Source: Leisingera sp. JC1
Lineage (GTDB): Bacteria > Pseudomonadota > Alphaproteobacteria > Rhodobacterales > Rhodobacteraceae
Direction: 5' to 3'
DNA length: 64,000 bases
NCBI RefSeq assembly: GCF_001679925.1
Contig: NZ_LYUZ01000084.1
Location: forward strand, 1-64,000
The translations under genes and the position numbers were made by a program. Position 1 is the stretch's first letter. Each line of letters starts with the position of its first letter. Shown here one piece after another: positions 28,228-37,579 of this stretch. The notes below the pieces were generated by a model. The model was not told the DNA's origin. It was given only the letters and a program-made list of their open reading frames with translations, and ran no database searches.

Positions 28228-29241
28228 ATGGCGCGGATGACCATGATCGAAGCCATCCGCGAGGCCCATGACGTGGCGATGGCGGCGGACGAGCGGGTGG
28301 TTGTTTTCGGCGAGGATGTGGGGTTTTTCGGCGGCGTGTTCCGCTGCACCGCGGGGCTGCAGGAGAAATACGGCAAATCCCGCTGCTTTGACGCGCCGAT
28401 CAATGAATCCGGCATTGTCGGCACCGCCATCGGCATGGCGGCCTATGGGCTGAAGCCGGTGATCGAGATCCAGTTCGCGGATTATGTCTATCCGGCCTAT
28501 GACCAGATCGTTTCAGAAGCGGCACGGCTGCGGCACCGCTCGAACGCCGATTTCACCTGTCCGCTGGTGATCCGGATGCCCACCGGCGGCGGCATCTTTG
28601 GCGGCCAGACCCACAGCCAGAGCCCGGAGGCGCTGTTTACCCATGTGTCGGGGCTGAAGGTGGTGATGCCGTCCAATCCGCGCGACGCCAAGGGGCTTCT
28701 GCTGGCGGCGGTTGCCGACCCGGATCCAGTGATTTTTTTCGAGCCGAAGCGGCTCTATAACGGGCCGTTTGACGGCCATCACGACAAACCGGTCGAAAGC
28801 TGGAAGTCCCATCCGCTGGGCGAGGTGCCGGACGGGGACGAAATCGTGCCGCTGGGAAAGGCGGCCATCCGCCGCGAGGGCGCGGAGGTGACGGTGCTGG
28901 CCTATGGCACCATGGTTTTTGTGGCCGAAGCCGCGGCAGAGGAGACCGGGGTGGATGCGGAGGTGATCGACCTGCGCAGCCTGATGCCGCTGGACCTGGA
29001 GGCGATCGTGGGTTCGGTGCAGAAAACCGGGCGCTGCGTGATCGTGCATGAGGCGACCCGCACCTGTGGTTTCGGGGCGGAGCTGATGGCGCTGGTGCAG
29101 GAGCATTGCTTTTACCACCTGGAGGCGCCGGTGATCCGGGTGACGGGCTGGGACACGCCGTACCCGCATGCGCAGGAGTGGGAGTATTTTCCGGGGCCTG
29201 GCCGGGTTGGCGAGGCGCTGAAGAAAGTCATGGAGGAGTGA
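28228..29241 (+). CDS. bkdA2: Branched-chain 2-oxoacid dehydrogenase E1 component, beta subunit
   Basis: A 337-residue E1 beta protein with VFGEDVGFFGGVFRCTAGL, PINESGIVGTAIGMAAYGL (TPP-pyrimidine domain) and the C-terminal transketolase domain (YGTMVFVAEAAAEE, DLRSLMPLD, HEATRTCGFGAEL). It forms the E1 heterotetramer with the alpha subunit. The ATG lies one base past the alpha stop, and the E2 gene follows 3 bp after its own stop, so the genes are tightly cotranscribed. Confidence 0.93.
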   Translation: MARMTMIEAIREAHDVAMAADERVVVFGEDVGFFGGVFRCTAGLQEKYGKSRCFDAPINESGIVGTAIGMAAYGLKPVIEIQFADYVYPAYDQIVSEAARLRHRSNADFTCPLVIRMPTGGGIFGGQTHSQSPEALFTHVSGLKVVMPSNPRDAKGLLLAAVADPDPVIFFEPKRLYNGPFDGHHDKPVESWKSHPLGEVPDGDEIVPLGKAAIRREGAEVTVLAYGTMVFVAEAAAEETGVDAEVIDLRSLMPLDLEAIVGSVQKTGRCVIVHEATRTCGFGAELMALVQEHCFYHLEAPVIRVTGWDTPYPHAQEWEYFPGPGRVGEALKKVMEE

Positions 29242-29244
29242 TCC

Positions 29245-30498
29245 ATGGGGGTGTTTGAAATCCGGCTGCCCGATGTCGGCGAGGGCGTCGCCGAGGCGGA
29301 GCTGATCGAATGGCATGTGAAGCCGGGCGATGTGGTGCGCGAGGACGACATCCTGGCCGCGGTGATGACCGACAAGGCCGCGGTGGAGGTGCCGTCCTCA
29401 GCCGATGGCACGGTGCTGGAGCTGGGCGGCGAGATCGGCGCAATGATCCCGGTCGGCGGGGTTCTGGTGCGGCTGGAGGTCGAAGGCGCGGGCAATGCTG
29501 CCGCGCCCGCACCTGAGCCGGAGGCAAAGCCTGCGCCGCAGTCTGAGCAGGGGGCTGGGACAGAGCCAGAGCCGGCGCCGCCGGCGGTGGCAAAAAGAGC
29601 GGGGCACCGGCTGCCGCCGCCGGAGGGCGCCAAGCCGCTGGCCGCGCCCTCGGTGCGGGCGCGGGCGCGGGCCGAGGGGGTGAACCTGCGGCAGGTGCCG
29701 GGCAGCGGCCCGGCGGGGCGCATCAGCCATGAGGACCTGGACAACTGGATCGCCTCCGGCGGCATCAAGCAGGGCGGTGTCACCCGCGGCCGCAACACCG
29801 GGGTCGAGGAGATCCGGGTGGTCGGCATGCGCCGCAAGATCGCCGAGAAGATGGCGCTGGCGAAACGGCAGATCCCGCATATCACCATCGTCGAGGAGGT
29901 GGAGATGGGCGCGCTGGAGGATCTGCGCGCGGCGCTGAACAAGAAACACGAGGGCAGCCGCCCCAAGCTGACGCTGCTGCCCTTCCTGCTGCGCGCCATT
30001 GTCGAGGCGGTGCGCGAGCAGCCCGGGCTGAACGCCCGGTTCGATGACGAAGACGGCGTGATCCACCGCCACGGCGGTGTGCATGCGGGCATCGCCACCC
30101 AGACAGGGCAGGGGCTGACGGTGCCGGTGGTGCACCATGCCGAGGCGGGCAGCCTGTGGGACAATGCGGCGGAAATCCAGCGGCTGGCAGAGGCCGCCCG
30201 CGACGGCTCCATCAAGCGGGAGGAGCTGAGCGGCGGCACCATCACCATCACCTCGCTGGGCCCCTTGGGTGCCATCGCCACCACCCCGATCGTGAACTAC
30301 CCGGAGGTGGCCATCGTCGGCGTCAACAAGATGCAGATCCGCCCGGTCTGGGACGGCCAGCAGTTCCGGCCGCGCAAGATGATGAACCTGTCCTGCTCCT
30401 TCGATCACCGGGTGGTCGACGGCTGGGACGCCGCGGTCTTTGTGCAGAAACTGAAATCCCTGCTGGAAACCCCAGCGATGCTGTTTGTCGAGGGCTGA
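29245..30498 (+). CDS. bkdB: Branched-chain 2-oxoacid dehydrogenase E2 (dihydrolipoyl acyltransferase)
   Basis: A 417-residue E2 chain: one lipoyl domain (residues 1-80, lipoylated Lys44 in MTDKAAVEVPS), an Ala/Pro/Glu linker, a peripheral-subunit-binding domain (about 130-170, APSVRARARAEGVNLRQVPG) and the catalytic acyltransferase domain ending in the FDHRVVDGWDAA active-site motif. It transfers the acyl group from E1 to CoA. A single lipoyl domain is usual for branched-chain complexes, while many pyruvate complexes have more. Confidence 0.94.
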   Translation: MGVFEIRLPDVGEGVAEAELIEWHVKPGDVVREDDILAAVMTDKAAVEVPSSADGTVLELGGEIGAMIPVGGVLVRLEVEGAGNAAAPAPEPEAKPAPQSEQGAGTEPEPAPPAVAKRAGHRLPPPEGAKPLAAPSVRARARAEGVNLRQVPGSGPAGRISHEDLDNWIASGGIKQGGVTRGRNTGVEEIRVVGMRRKIAEKMALAKRQIPHITIVEEVEMGALEDLRAALNKKHEGSRPKLTLLPFLLRAIVEAVREQPGLNARFDDEDGVIHRHGGVHAGIATQTGQGLTVPVVHHAEAGSLWDNAAEIQRLAEAARDGSIKREELSGGTITITSLGPLGAIATTPIVNYPEVAIVGVNKMQIRPVWDGQQFRPRKMMNLSCSFDHRVVDGWDAAVFVQKLKSLLETPAMLFVEG

Positions 30499-31851
30499 AT
30501 GTCTGATCTGAAATGCAAACTGCTGATCATCGGTGCCGGCCCCGGCGGCTATGTCTGCGCCATCCGCGCGGGCCAGCTGGGCATCGACACCATCGTGGTG
30601 GACGAGGGCAAGCCGGGCGGCACCTGCCTGAACGTGGGCTGCATCCCGTCGAAGGCGCTGATCCATGCGGCGGAAGAGTTCCACCGGATTGCACAGGCGC
30701 CGCAGGGGCCACTGGGGATCCGCTGCGGCGCGCCTGAGATTGATTTTGCCAAGACGGTGGCCTGGAAGGATGGCATCGTGCAGCGGCTGAACAGCGGCGT
30801 GGCGGCGCTGATGAAAAAGGCGGGCGTGCGGTTTGTTGAGGGCCGCGCCCGGTTCCTGGATGGCAAGACGGTGGCGGTGAACGGCAGCGGCCAGGTGATC
30901 CAGGCGCAGTATATCGTCATCGCCTCCGGCTCTGCCCCGGTGGAGCTGCCGGATCTGCCGTTCGGGGGCCCCATCCTGTCCTCGACCGGGGCGATGGAGC
31001 TGACGCAGGTGCCGGACAGCCTGGCGGTGGTAGGCGGCGGCTATATCGGGCTGGAGCTGGGCACCGCCTTTGCCAAGCTGGGCACGAAGGTCACGGTGGT
31101 CGAGGCGGAAGAGCGCATCCTGCCGCTCTATGATGCGGAGCTGACCCGCCCGGTTTCGGCGCGGCTGAAGGCGCTGGGGGTGGCGGTGAAGACCGGCACA
31201 AGGGCGCGGGGCTATGAGAACGGCAGGCTGCAGACCAGTCAGGGCGACGTGGCGGCGGAGAAGGTGCTGGTGACCGTCGGGCGGCGGCCCCGCACCGCCG
31301 GGATCGGCATAGAGGAGCTGGCGCTGACCCAGGACGGGCCGTTTGTCAAAACCGACAGCCATTGCCAGTCGTCGATGCGCGGCATCTATGCAATCGGTGA
31401 TGTCACCGGCGAGCCGATGCTGGCGCACCGCGCCATGGCGCAGGGCGAGATGGTGGCCGAGTATATCGCGGGCCATGCGGTCCAGTGGGACAAGCGGGCC
31501 ATTCCGGCGGTGTGCTTCACCGATCCGGAGGTGGTGGCCTGCGGCGCGCTGCCGGGTGAGGCCGAGGGCACCGCCGCCACGCTGTTTCCGCTGCAGGCCA
31601 ACGGGCGGGCGCTGACAGCAGAGCGCGAGGACGGGTTCCTGAGGGTGATCTGGCGGCAGAGCGACCATGCGGTGGTGGGCCTGCAGGCGGTCGGGGCAGG
31701 GGTGTCGGAACTGTCTGCCGCCTTTGCGCTGGCCATCGAAATGGGCGCCTGCCTGGAGGATATCGGCGCGACGATCCACGCCCACCCGACCCAGTCGGAA
31801 GCCCTGCAGGAGGCCTGCCTGAGGGCGCTGGGGCAGGCGCTGCATATCTAG
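30499..31851 (+). CDS. lpdV: Dihydrolipoamide dehydrogenase (E3)
   Basis: A 450-residue flavoprotein disulphide reductase. FAD motif GAGPGGYVCAIRAGQLG, redox disulphide Cys43/Cys48 in GGTCLNVGCIPSKAL, NAD motif VVGGGYIGLELGTAF and the C-terminal catalytic HAHPTQSEALQEA are all present. It reoxidises the lipoyl groups of E2. The gene begins directly after the E2 stop and ends in a strong terminator hairpin. The dedicated E3 next to bkdA1A2B fits a complete Bkd complex. Confidence 0.95.
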   Translation: MSDLKCKLLIIGAGPGGYVCAIRAGQLGIDTIVVDEGKPGGTCLNVGCIPSKALIHAAEEFHRIAQAPQGPLGIRCGAPEIDFAKTVAWKDGIVQRLNSGVAALMKKAGVRFVEGRARFLDGKTVAVNGSGQVIQAQYIVIASGSAPVELPDLPFGGPILSSTGAMELTQVPDSLAVVGGGYIGLELGTAFAKLGTKVTVVEAEERILPLYDAELTRPVSARLKALGVAVKTGTRARGYENGRLQTSQGDVAAEKVLVTVGRRPRTAGIGIEELALTQDGPFVKTDSHCQSSMRGIYAIGDVTGEPMLAHRAMAQGEMVAEYIAGHAVQWDKRAIPAVCFTDPEVVACGALPGEAEGTAATLFPLQANGRALTAEREDGFLRVIWRQSDHAVVGLQAVGAGVSELSAAFALAIEMGACLEDIGATIHAHPTQSEALQEACLRALGQALHI

Positions 31852-31872
31852 GGTCAGGCCTGAGCCTGACCC
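31851..31872. terminator. Terminator hairpin between lpdV and rsgA
   Basis: GGGTCAGGC and GCCTGACCC form a perfect 9-bp stem with a CTGA loop, beginning at the last base of the lpdV stop. It is followed by a T-containing stretch. The genes converge here, so it may act both ways. Confidence 0.8.
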
Positions 31873-31888
31873 TAACGTTTGTTTCCGC

Positions 31889-32980
31889 CTACCTCTTGCG
31901 GTCTTTCATCCTCACCGCGCTGCGGACCATTTTGCCAAACGCCTTGCCGCGGGCGCGGCGCTCGGCCAGCGTGGCGGAGTTGAAGGCGTCCTCAGCCATC
32001 AGCTTGCGCCAGCGGTCCAGCTGCGCCTGTTCGATTTCCCCCTGTTCGACGGCCTGCAGCACGGCGCAGCCCGGTTCGCTGTCATGGCGGCAGTTGCTGA
32101 AGCGGCAGCCCGCGGCCCGTTCGGTGATGTTTGCAAACAGGCTGCTGATGCCGTCCGCCGCATCGGTCAGCTGCAGCTCCCGCATGCCGGGGGTGTCGAG
32201 GATCAGGCAGCCGTTCGGGGCTTTGTGCAGCTCGCGGTGCGTGGTGGTGTGGCGGCCCTTGGCGTCGTCCTCGCGGATCGCCTGCGTGGCGATGGTTTGG
32301 CCGCCGAGCAGCGCGTTTGCCAGCGTCGATTTGCCAACCCCGGAAGAGCCGAGGAAGGCCACCGTCCTGCCCGGTTTGCACCAGGGCGCAAGCGCGGTCT
32401 GCACTTCGCCGCCGCGGGCGTCCAGCGCCACCACCTCAGCCCTGTCCGAAATGGCGCGGGCGGCCTGAACATAACCCTGCGGATCATCCGTCAGGTCCGC
32501 CTTGGTCAGCACGATGACCGGGGTGATCTGCGCCTCCAGCATCAGCGCCAGATAGCGTTCCAGCCGGGCGGTGTTGAAGTCCTGATTGCAGGAGGTGACG
32601 GCAAAACCGGTGTCGATATTGGCCGCGATCAGCTGGTCCTGCCGGCCGGTGCCGGGTGCCCGCCGCCGGATCAGGCTGGTGCGCTCCAGCATCCGGCTGT
32701 TCTGCGGCAGCGCGCGGTCCAGCATCAGCCAGTCACCCACGGTTGCATCCGGGCGCGGCGGCAGGGTGGTTTCAAACCCGTCACCTGTGGCGTGCAGCAC
32801 GCTGCGGTGCACCGCGGTGATGCGGACGGGCGGGGCGGCGGCCATCTCTTCGGTGCAGACCTGCTGTGCGAAATGCGGCTGCCAGCCCAGGGCCTGCAGC
32901 GGGGTGAGGGTAGGTTTTTGCGTGTCCAGCGGGCTGGAAAAGAACTGGGAATAGTCCCGTGTCATTGGAATGTCTTTCAT
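31889..32980 (-). CDS. rsgA: Ribosome small-subunit-dependent GTPase RsgA (YjeQ-like)
   Basis: A 363-residue circularly permuted GTPase: N-terminal OB-type domain, then the motif order G4 (VLTKADL), G1 (GSSGVGKSTL) and G3 (DTPGM), and a C-terminal zinc-binding region (C-x6-C-x-H-x5-C in GCRFSNCRHDSEPGC). Known RsgA helps mature the 30S subunit. The start at 32980 is chosen on family length; the frame is open upstream. It stands alone between two terminators or convergent genes. A plasmid copy would normally duplicate a chromosomal rsgA. Confidence 0.92.
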   Translation of the reverse strand: MKDIPMTRDYSQFFSSPLDTQKPTLTPLQALGWQPHFAQQVCTEEMAAAPPVRITAVHRSVLHATGDGFETTLPPRPDATVGDWLMLDRALPQNSRMLERTSLIRRRAPGTGRQDQLIAANIDTGFAVTSCNQDFNTARLERYLALMLEAQITPVIVLTKADLTDDPQGYVQAARAISDRAEVVALDARGGEVQTALAPWCKPGRTVAFLGSSGVGKSTLANALLGGQTIATQAIREDDAKGRHTTTHRELHKAPNGCLILDTPGMRELQLTDAADGISSLFANITERAAGCRFSNCRHDSEPGCAVLQAVEQGEIEQAQLDRWRKLMAEDAFNSATLAERRARGKAFGKMVRSAVRMKDRKR

Positions 32981-33087
32981 GTCGTTGCCGCGGGGTGGGC
33001 CCGGGCGCAGGAGTAAGGGGAATGTACATGCACAGAGACGAAGCCGCTCTCCGGCGGGAGGCGGGGGGCAATCGGCTGCTGTGCACC

Positions 33088-33106
33088 GGGAGGCAGCAAG
33101 CCTCCC
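33088..33106 (-). promoter_or_regulatory. Hairpin in the long rsgA leader
   Basis: A perfect 7-bp stem, GGGAGGC and GCCTCCC around a 5-base loop, lies about 110 bases before the rsgA start. The 240-bp spacer to exoD is GC-rich with other weaker pairings. I could not match it to a known riboswitch. Confidence 0.35.
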
Positions 33107-33219
33107 ATCCTTACCAGGACACAAAATCTCCATTTCCGGTGCGTGCAATATAGGCCGCCGGTGCGCGGGGAACAACCGCCAAGAGGAGAACTGTCCGCTG
33201 CAGGTGCTGCGGATGCGGG

Positions 33220-33864
33220 TCAGTGCATCAGGCTGTTTGCCCCGATCAGGAGCGAAGCGGCCACAAACACCGTCAGGGCAATCGACAGCAGCCCGGCGCA
33301 GGCGCCTGCCAGCACGATCACCCCGTCCCGCTCCACCAGCCCGATGCTGGTGATGAACAGGGCGATGGCCGGAAACCAGCCGGTGAGCGGCAGCGGAATG
33401 AACAGGGCCAGCGAGACCAGGAACAGCAGGCCCCCGGTCAGCTGCTCCCGCCGCGGCTGGAACACTGCCCCAAGGCGCGGCCGGGCGATCCGCTCCAGCC
33501 GCCGCGACACCGGGCGCAGGCGCAGCACGATCCGGCGCATGGCCGCGCCGGAGATCCGGATCCGTGCGATCCTGCGCGGCAGCCGGACACTGGCAAAGCC
33601 AAGCCCCATCTGGGCGCAGAAGAACAGCAGCGGCAGGGCGGTGACAAGCGTTGCCCCCGGCGGCAGCGGCAGCAGGTTGATCAGGCAGGAGAGCAGGATG
33701 GCCCAGCCGAAAGACCGGTCGCCAAGCTGTTCCAGAAAGGCGCCAAGGGAAATGTCATCATCGCTTTGGTGGCCGCGGATCACCCGCAGCAGCATGAAGG
33801 ACAGGGACCGCTTTCTGGCCAGGGTTGCGGCGGCGGATCCGGGGCATCCAGAAACAGATTTCAC
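33220..33864 (-). CDS. ExoD-family membrane protein
   Basis: A 214-residue protein resembling ExoD of rhizobia, a family linked to exopolysaccharide production and alkaline tolerance whose biochemical role is unknown. It has the typical ISLGAFLEQLGDRSFGWAILLSCLINLLPLPPG start, a charged central part (RRIVLRLRPVSRRLERIARP) and C-terminal hydrophobic helices. The GTG at 33864 is the longest start; an ATG at 33795 would give 191 residues. Confidence 0.82.
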   Translation of the reverse strand: MKSVSGCPGSAAATLARKRSLSFMLLRVIRGHQSDDDISLGAFLEQLGDRSFGWAILLSCLINLLPLPPGATLVTALPLLFFCAQMGLGFASVRLPRRIARIRISGAAMRRIVLRLRPVSRRLERIARPRLGAVFQPRREQLTGGLLFLVSLALFIPLPLTGWFPAIALFITSIGLVERDGVIVLAGACAGLLSIALTVFVAASLLIGANSLMH

Positions 33865-34101
33865 TCTCGCCTCGCAACTCCAACTGCGCCGCTGCCTGCT
33901 TAGCCGCTTCCTGCTGCTGCGGCAACCGTCTAAGGCGCAGTCCCGGCGGCGGAGCGCACAAGGACCGCCGCCGGCGCGTGTGTTTCTGATGCCGGATGTC
34001 CGGGCAGATTGCCTAAAAATCCGGCGCCCGCAGGGTATCCGGAAATTGCGGCATGCTTGTGTCCTTTACAGCCGCCCGCAGCGCTCTGCATGGTTCTGCG
34101 C

Positions 34102-34686
34102 ATGCCGGATGCCCTGTCCATTGCCGTTGTCGAACCGGACCGTGAACGCGCCTTCATGATCGTGGAGGGGCTGCGGGAAGCCGGGGATTTTGACGTCCAG
34201 GTAATCTCGGAGCCGTCGGGGCTTGCGCGCCAGATACAGATGCGCGACCCGGATGTGGTGCTGATCGATATCGCCAATCCCTCCCGCGATGTGCTGGAGG
34301 AGCTGACGCTGGCCTCCGGGCCCAAGGACCGGCCGGTGGCCATTTTCGCCGACCGCAGCGAGGACGGGCTGTCTGCTGCCGCGGTGGAGGCGGGGGTTTC
34401 GGCCTATGTGGTGGACGGGCTGCAGCCGGCCCGGCTGAAACCGGTTCTGGATGCTGCCATTGCCCGCTTCCGGCTGTTTCAGCGGATGCGCACGGAGCTT
34501 GCCGAGGCCAAGCGCGCGCTGGAAGAGCGCAAGGTGATCGACCGCGCCAAGGGGATGGTGATGAAGGCCCGCGGCATCAGCGAGGACGAAGCTTATGCGC
34601 TGCTGCGCAAGGCAGCGATGGATCAGAACAAGCGGGTCGCCGAGGTGGCGCAGGCGCTGGTCACGGCGGCGGGGCTGCTGGCATGA
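34102..34686 (+). CDS. nasT: ANTAR-domain antitermination regulator NasT
   Basis: A 194-residue response-regulator-like RNA-binding protein. The N-terminal receiver-like domain begins LSIAVVEPDRERAFMIVEGL, and the C-terminal ANTAR domain is ERKVIDRAKGMVMKARGISEDEAYALLRKAAM. NasT proteins bind a two-hairpin leader RNA and prevent termination when nitrate frees them from NasS. The start at 34102 matches family length; an ATG at 34090 is also possible. The stop overlaps the nasS start by 4 bp. A matching leader lies at 35967-36078. Confidence 0.93.
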   Translation: MPDALSIAVVEPDRERAFMIVEGLREAGDFDVQVISEPSGLARQIQMRDPDVVLIDIANPSRDVLEELTLASGPKDRPVAIFADRSEDGLSAAAVEAGVSAYVVDGLQPARLKPVLDAAIARFRLFQRMRTELAEAKRALEERKVIDRAKGMVMKARGISEDEAYALLRKAAMDQNKRVAEVAQALVTAAGLLA

Positions 34687-35861
34687 GCGTGACGCGGATC
34701 CCGGCCGGCTATGTCCCGCTGACCGATGCGGCGCCGCTGATTGCGGCGCAGGAAATGGGCTTTGCCGCCGAGGAGAAGCTGGCGCTGGACCTGCACCGCG
34801 CACCCTCCTGGTCGTTGCTGCGGGACATGCTGGCCTTTGGCCAAGTGGACGCCGCCCAGATGCTGGCGCCGGTGCCGGTTGCCGCGGCGCTTGGCCTGGG
34901 CGGCGCCAGCGCGCCCCTGTCGGTGCTGTCGGTGCTGTCCGTCAACGGCACGGTGATCGGGGTCAGCGGCGGGTTGGCCCGCAAAATGGCGGCGGCGGGG
35001 CACAGGTTTTTCTTTGACGATGCCGTGGCCGCGGGCAGGGCGCTGATCGCTGCGGGCGGCCCGGAGCTGCGGATCGGCGTCCCGTTCCCCTTTTCCATGC
35101 ATGCCGAATTGCTGACTTATTGGCTGACAGGGCTGGGGGCGGGCACGCCCCCGGACATCGGCATCCGCACGGTGCCGCCGCCGCTGATGGCGGAGGCCAT
35201 CCGCAGCGGCGAGATCGACGCCTTCTGTGTCGGCGAGCCCTGGGGGTCGATGGCGGTGGAGCAGGGGGCCGGCGCGCTGCTGCTGCCCGGCCGGGCGATC
35301 TGGTCCTTTGCGCCGGAAAAGGTGCTGGCGGTCCGCAGCGCCTGGGCGGACAGGGAACCCGGCCTGTCCGGCCGCCTGATCCGGGCGCTGTGGCGCGCAG
35401 GCCGCTGGCTGGCCGATCCGGCGTCGCGCGGGCTGGCGGCGGAAATCCTGTCCGCGCGGCGCTACCTTGACCTGCCGGCTGAAATCATCGAGCGTGCGCT
35501 GTCGGGGAAGTTCACCGTGACGCCGCAGGGGCTGCAGCGCGAAGCGCCCGGTTTCATCGGCTTCCACGATGGCGCCGCGGGGTTTCCCTGGCGCAGCCAG
35601 GCGCAGTGGATTGCCCTGCAGCTTGCCCGGCGCAACGGGCTGGACCGCCGGGCAGCGCTGGAAACAGCCGGGTCAGTATTCCGCAGCGACCTGTACCGTG
35701 CCGCCCTGCGGGACACTGGCGCGGAATTGCCGGACGGCTCCTCGAAACCGGAGGGTGCTGTTGGCGCGCCGCTGGCGGCTGGCGGAGAATCGGAACCGGC
35801 CGGCCTGCTGCAGAACCGGTTTTTCGATGGCCGCGTTTTTGATCCCCTGGCCGCGGACTGA
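34683..35861 (+). CDS. nasS: Nitrate/nitrite sensor NasS
   Basis: A 392-residue protein of the NrtA/CmpA binding-protein fold (AGYVPLTDAAPLIAAQEMGFAAEEKLALDL, CVGEPWGSMAVEQGAGALLL) that lacks any signal peptide, as expected for a cytoplasmic sensor. In known systems NasS holds NasT inactive and releases it when nitrate or nitrite binds. It is translationally coupled to nasT by an ATGA overlap and precedes the leader of the structural operon. Confidence 0.9.
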   Translation: MSVTRIPAGYVPLTDAAPLIAAQEMGFAAEEKLALDLHRAPSWSLLRDMLAFGQVDAAQMLAPVPVAAALGLGGASAPLSVLSVLSVNGTVIGVSGGLARKMAAAGHRFFFDDAVAAGRALIAAGGPELRIGVPFPFSMHAELLTYWLTGLGAGTPPDIGIRTVPPPLMAEAIRSGEIDAFCVGEPWGSMAVEQGAGALLLPGRAIWSFAPEKVLAVRSAWADREPGLSGRLIRALWRAGRWLADPASRGLAAEILSARRYLDLPAEIIERALSGKFTVTPQGLQREAPGFIGFHDGAAGFPWRSQAQWIALQLARRNGLDRRAALETAGSVFRSDLYRAALRDTGAELPDGSSKPEGAVGAPLAAGGESEPAGLLQNRFFDGRVFDPLAAD

Positions 35862-35966
35862 TGAAAATACAGGCAGCTTGCTGCGCCGCGACGCTGCAAC
35901 GCAGAATTTCTTGCTGCACGAGCAAAGAAACCTTTGGCGCAGGCCGGTTCTTGCGGCAGTCTGAGG

Positions 35967-36038
35967 TCAGACAGGCAACGGAGCCTGACTGAGAATTTTC
36001 CCGAAGACCGGGGTTCACTGAGCAAAGCCGCTCGACCC
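35967..36038 (+). promoter_or_regulatory. ANTAR-type double hairpin in the nrtA leader (NasT target)
   Basis: Hairpin P1: TCAGACAGGC (35967-35976) pairs with GCCTGACTGA (35983-35992), one mismatch, around the hexaloop AACGGA. Hairpin P2: GAGC (36020-36023) pairs with GCTC (36030-36033) around AAAGCC, extended by GGGTT/GACCC (36011-36015, 36034-36038). Both loops have A at position 1 and G at position 4, as in known ANTAR targets. P2 overlaps the 5' arm of the terminator at 36025, so the two are mutually exclusive. Confidence 0.8.
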
Positions 36039-36078
36039 ACCGCCACTCCTTCCGGCGGTGCGTGTCAGCGGCTTTTTT
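36025..36078 (+). terminator. Attenuator terminator of the nrt-nir-nas operon
   Basis: AAGCCGCT (36025-36032) pairs with AGCGGCTT (36067-36074), enclosing an inner stem CACCGCC/GGCGGTG (36038-36044, 36054-36060) and ending in a six-T run. Formation would stop transcription before nrtA. NasT binding to the preceding hairpins should prevent it. Confidence 0.85.
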
Positions 36079-36127
36079 CTGTTCCGGCGCCTGCCGCCGG
36101 ACGCAGCTAGGAAAAGGAACCAACCCG

Positions 36128-37495
36128 ATGAAGACACTCATAATGGCGCTTGCGGCCTCAACTGCACTGACCGGACCGACCCTGGCCGGAACCCTGGAGC
36201 TGGAAAAGGACGTGCTGACCTTCGGCTTTATCAAGCTGACCGATATGGCGCCGCTGGCGGTGGCCTATGAGCAGGGCTTTTTCGATGACGAGGGGCTGTT
36301 TGTCACGCTGGAAGCGCAGGCGAACTGGAAGGTTCTGCTGGATGGCGTGATCAGCGGCACGCTGGACGGTGCCCATATGCTGGCAGGCCAGCCGCTGGCC
36401 GCGACCATCGGCTATGGCACCGAGGCGCATATCGTCACGCCGTTTTCCATGGATCTGAACGGCAACGGCATCACCCTGTCCAACGAGGTGTGGGAGATGA
36501 TGAAGCCGAACCTGCCCACGGACGCGGATGGTAATATCGCGCATCCGATCTCGGCCTCCTATCTGAAGCCGGTGATCGAGGATTTCAATGCCAAGGGCAA
36601 GCCGTTCAACATGGGCATGGTGTTCCCGGTTTCCACTCATAACTACGAGCTGCGCTACTGGCTGGCGGCGGGCGGCATCAACCCCGGCTATTACTCGCCG
36701 GAGAACGTGACCGGGCAGATCGGCGCAGAGGCGTTCCTGTCGGTGACCCCGCCGCCGCAGATGCCCGCGACGCTGGAGGCCGGCACGATCTCCGGCTACT
36801 GCGTCGGCGAGCCGTGGAACCAGCAGGCGGTGTTCAAGGGCATCGGCGTGCCGGTGATCACCGATTACGAGCTGTGGAAGAACAACCCGGAAAAGGTGTT
36901 CGGCATCACCGCGGAATTTGCCGAGGAAAACCCGAACACCACGCTGGCGGTGGTCAAGGCGCTGATCCGCGCGGCCCAGTGGCTGGATGAAAGCGAAAAT
37001 GCCAACCGCCCGGAAGCGGTGGAGATCCTGTCGCGGCCCGAGTACGTCGGTGCCGATTATGAGGTGATCGCCAATTCGATGACCGGCACCTTCGAGTATG
37101 AGAAGAGCGATAAGCGCGACGTCCCGGATTTCAACGTGTTCTTCCGTTACAACGCCACCTATCCGTTTTATTCGGATGCGGTCTGGTACCTGACCCAGAT
37201 GCGCCGCTGGGGGCAGATTGCCGAGCCCAAGCCGGACAGCTGGTATGACGAGGTTGCCCGTTCTGTCTACAAGCCGGAGATCTATCTGGAAGCCGCAAAA
37301 ATGCTGGTGGATGAGGGGCTTGCCAGCCCCGGGGATTTCCCCTGGGACAGCGACGGCTACAAGGCCCCGACGCCCGCAGAGGACATCATCGACGGCATCC
37401 CCTTCGATGGCAAAACACCCAACGCCTATATCGACAGCCTGCCGATCGGACTGAAGTCCGGCCAGACCGTTGTTGGCAGCGCCATCCAGGGCTGA
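36128..37495 (+). CDS. nrtA: Nitrate ABC transporter periplasmic binding protein
   Basis: A 455-residue NrtA/CmpA-type protein with a signal peptide of about 20 residues ([11 protein letters not shown] onward, cut near TLAG). The mature region has [42 protein letters not shown] and [12 protein letters not shown], all family hallmarks. It captures nitrate (possibly nitrite) for the NrtB/NrtC system. The ATG at 36128 follows the attenuator leader by 49 bp. Confidence 0.94.
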   Translation: MKTLIMALAASTALTGPTLAGTLELEKDVLTFGFIKLTDMAPLAVAYEQGFFDDEGLFVTLEAQANWKVLLDGVISGTLDGAHMLAGQPLAATIGYGTEAHIVTPFSMDLNGNGITLSNEVWEMMKPNLPTDADGNIAHPISASYLKPVIEDFNAKGKPFNMGMVFPVSTHNYELRYWLAAGGINPGYYSPENVTGQIGAEAFLSVTPPPQMPATLEAGTISGYCVGEPWNQQAVFKGIGVPVITDYELWKNNPEKVFGITAEFAEENPNTTLAVVKALIRAAQWLDESENANRPEAVEILSRPEYVGADYEVIANSMTGTFEYEKSDKRDVPDFNVFFRYNATYPFYSDAVWYLTQMRRWGQIAEPKPDSWYDEVARSVYKPEIYLEAAKMLVDEGLASPGDFPWDSDGYKAPTPAEDIIDGIPFDGKTPNAYIDSLPIGLKSGQTVVGSAIQG

Positions 37496-37523
37496 CCCCG
37501 GACAAGAGGGCAGGGGGGCGATG

Positions 37524-37541
37524 CGCCCGCATGAGCGGGCG
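37524..37541 (+). terminator. Intercistronic hairpin between nrtA and nrtB
   Basis: CGCCCGC and GCGGGCG form a 7-bp stem with an ATGA loop. No T-run follows. It probably protects nrtA mRNA, giving more binding protein than permease. Confidence 0.55.
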
Positions 37542-37579
37542 GCGTTTCCCACCCTCAGTAATTCCCAGAGGACGACACC

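Noticed and set aside
33088-33180. A known riboswitch in the rsgA leader
   Set aside because: I could not match the conserved cores of the classes I know; only a simple hairpin is supported.
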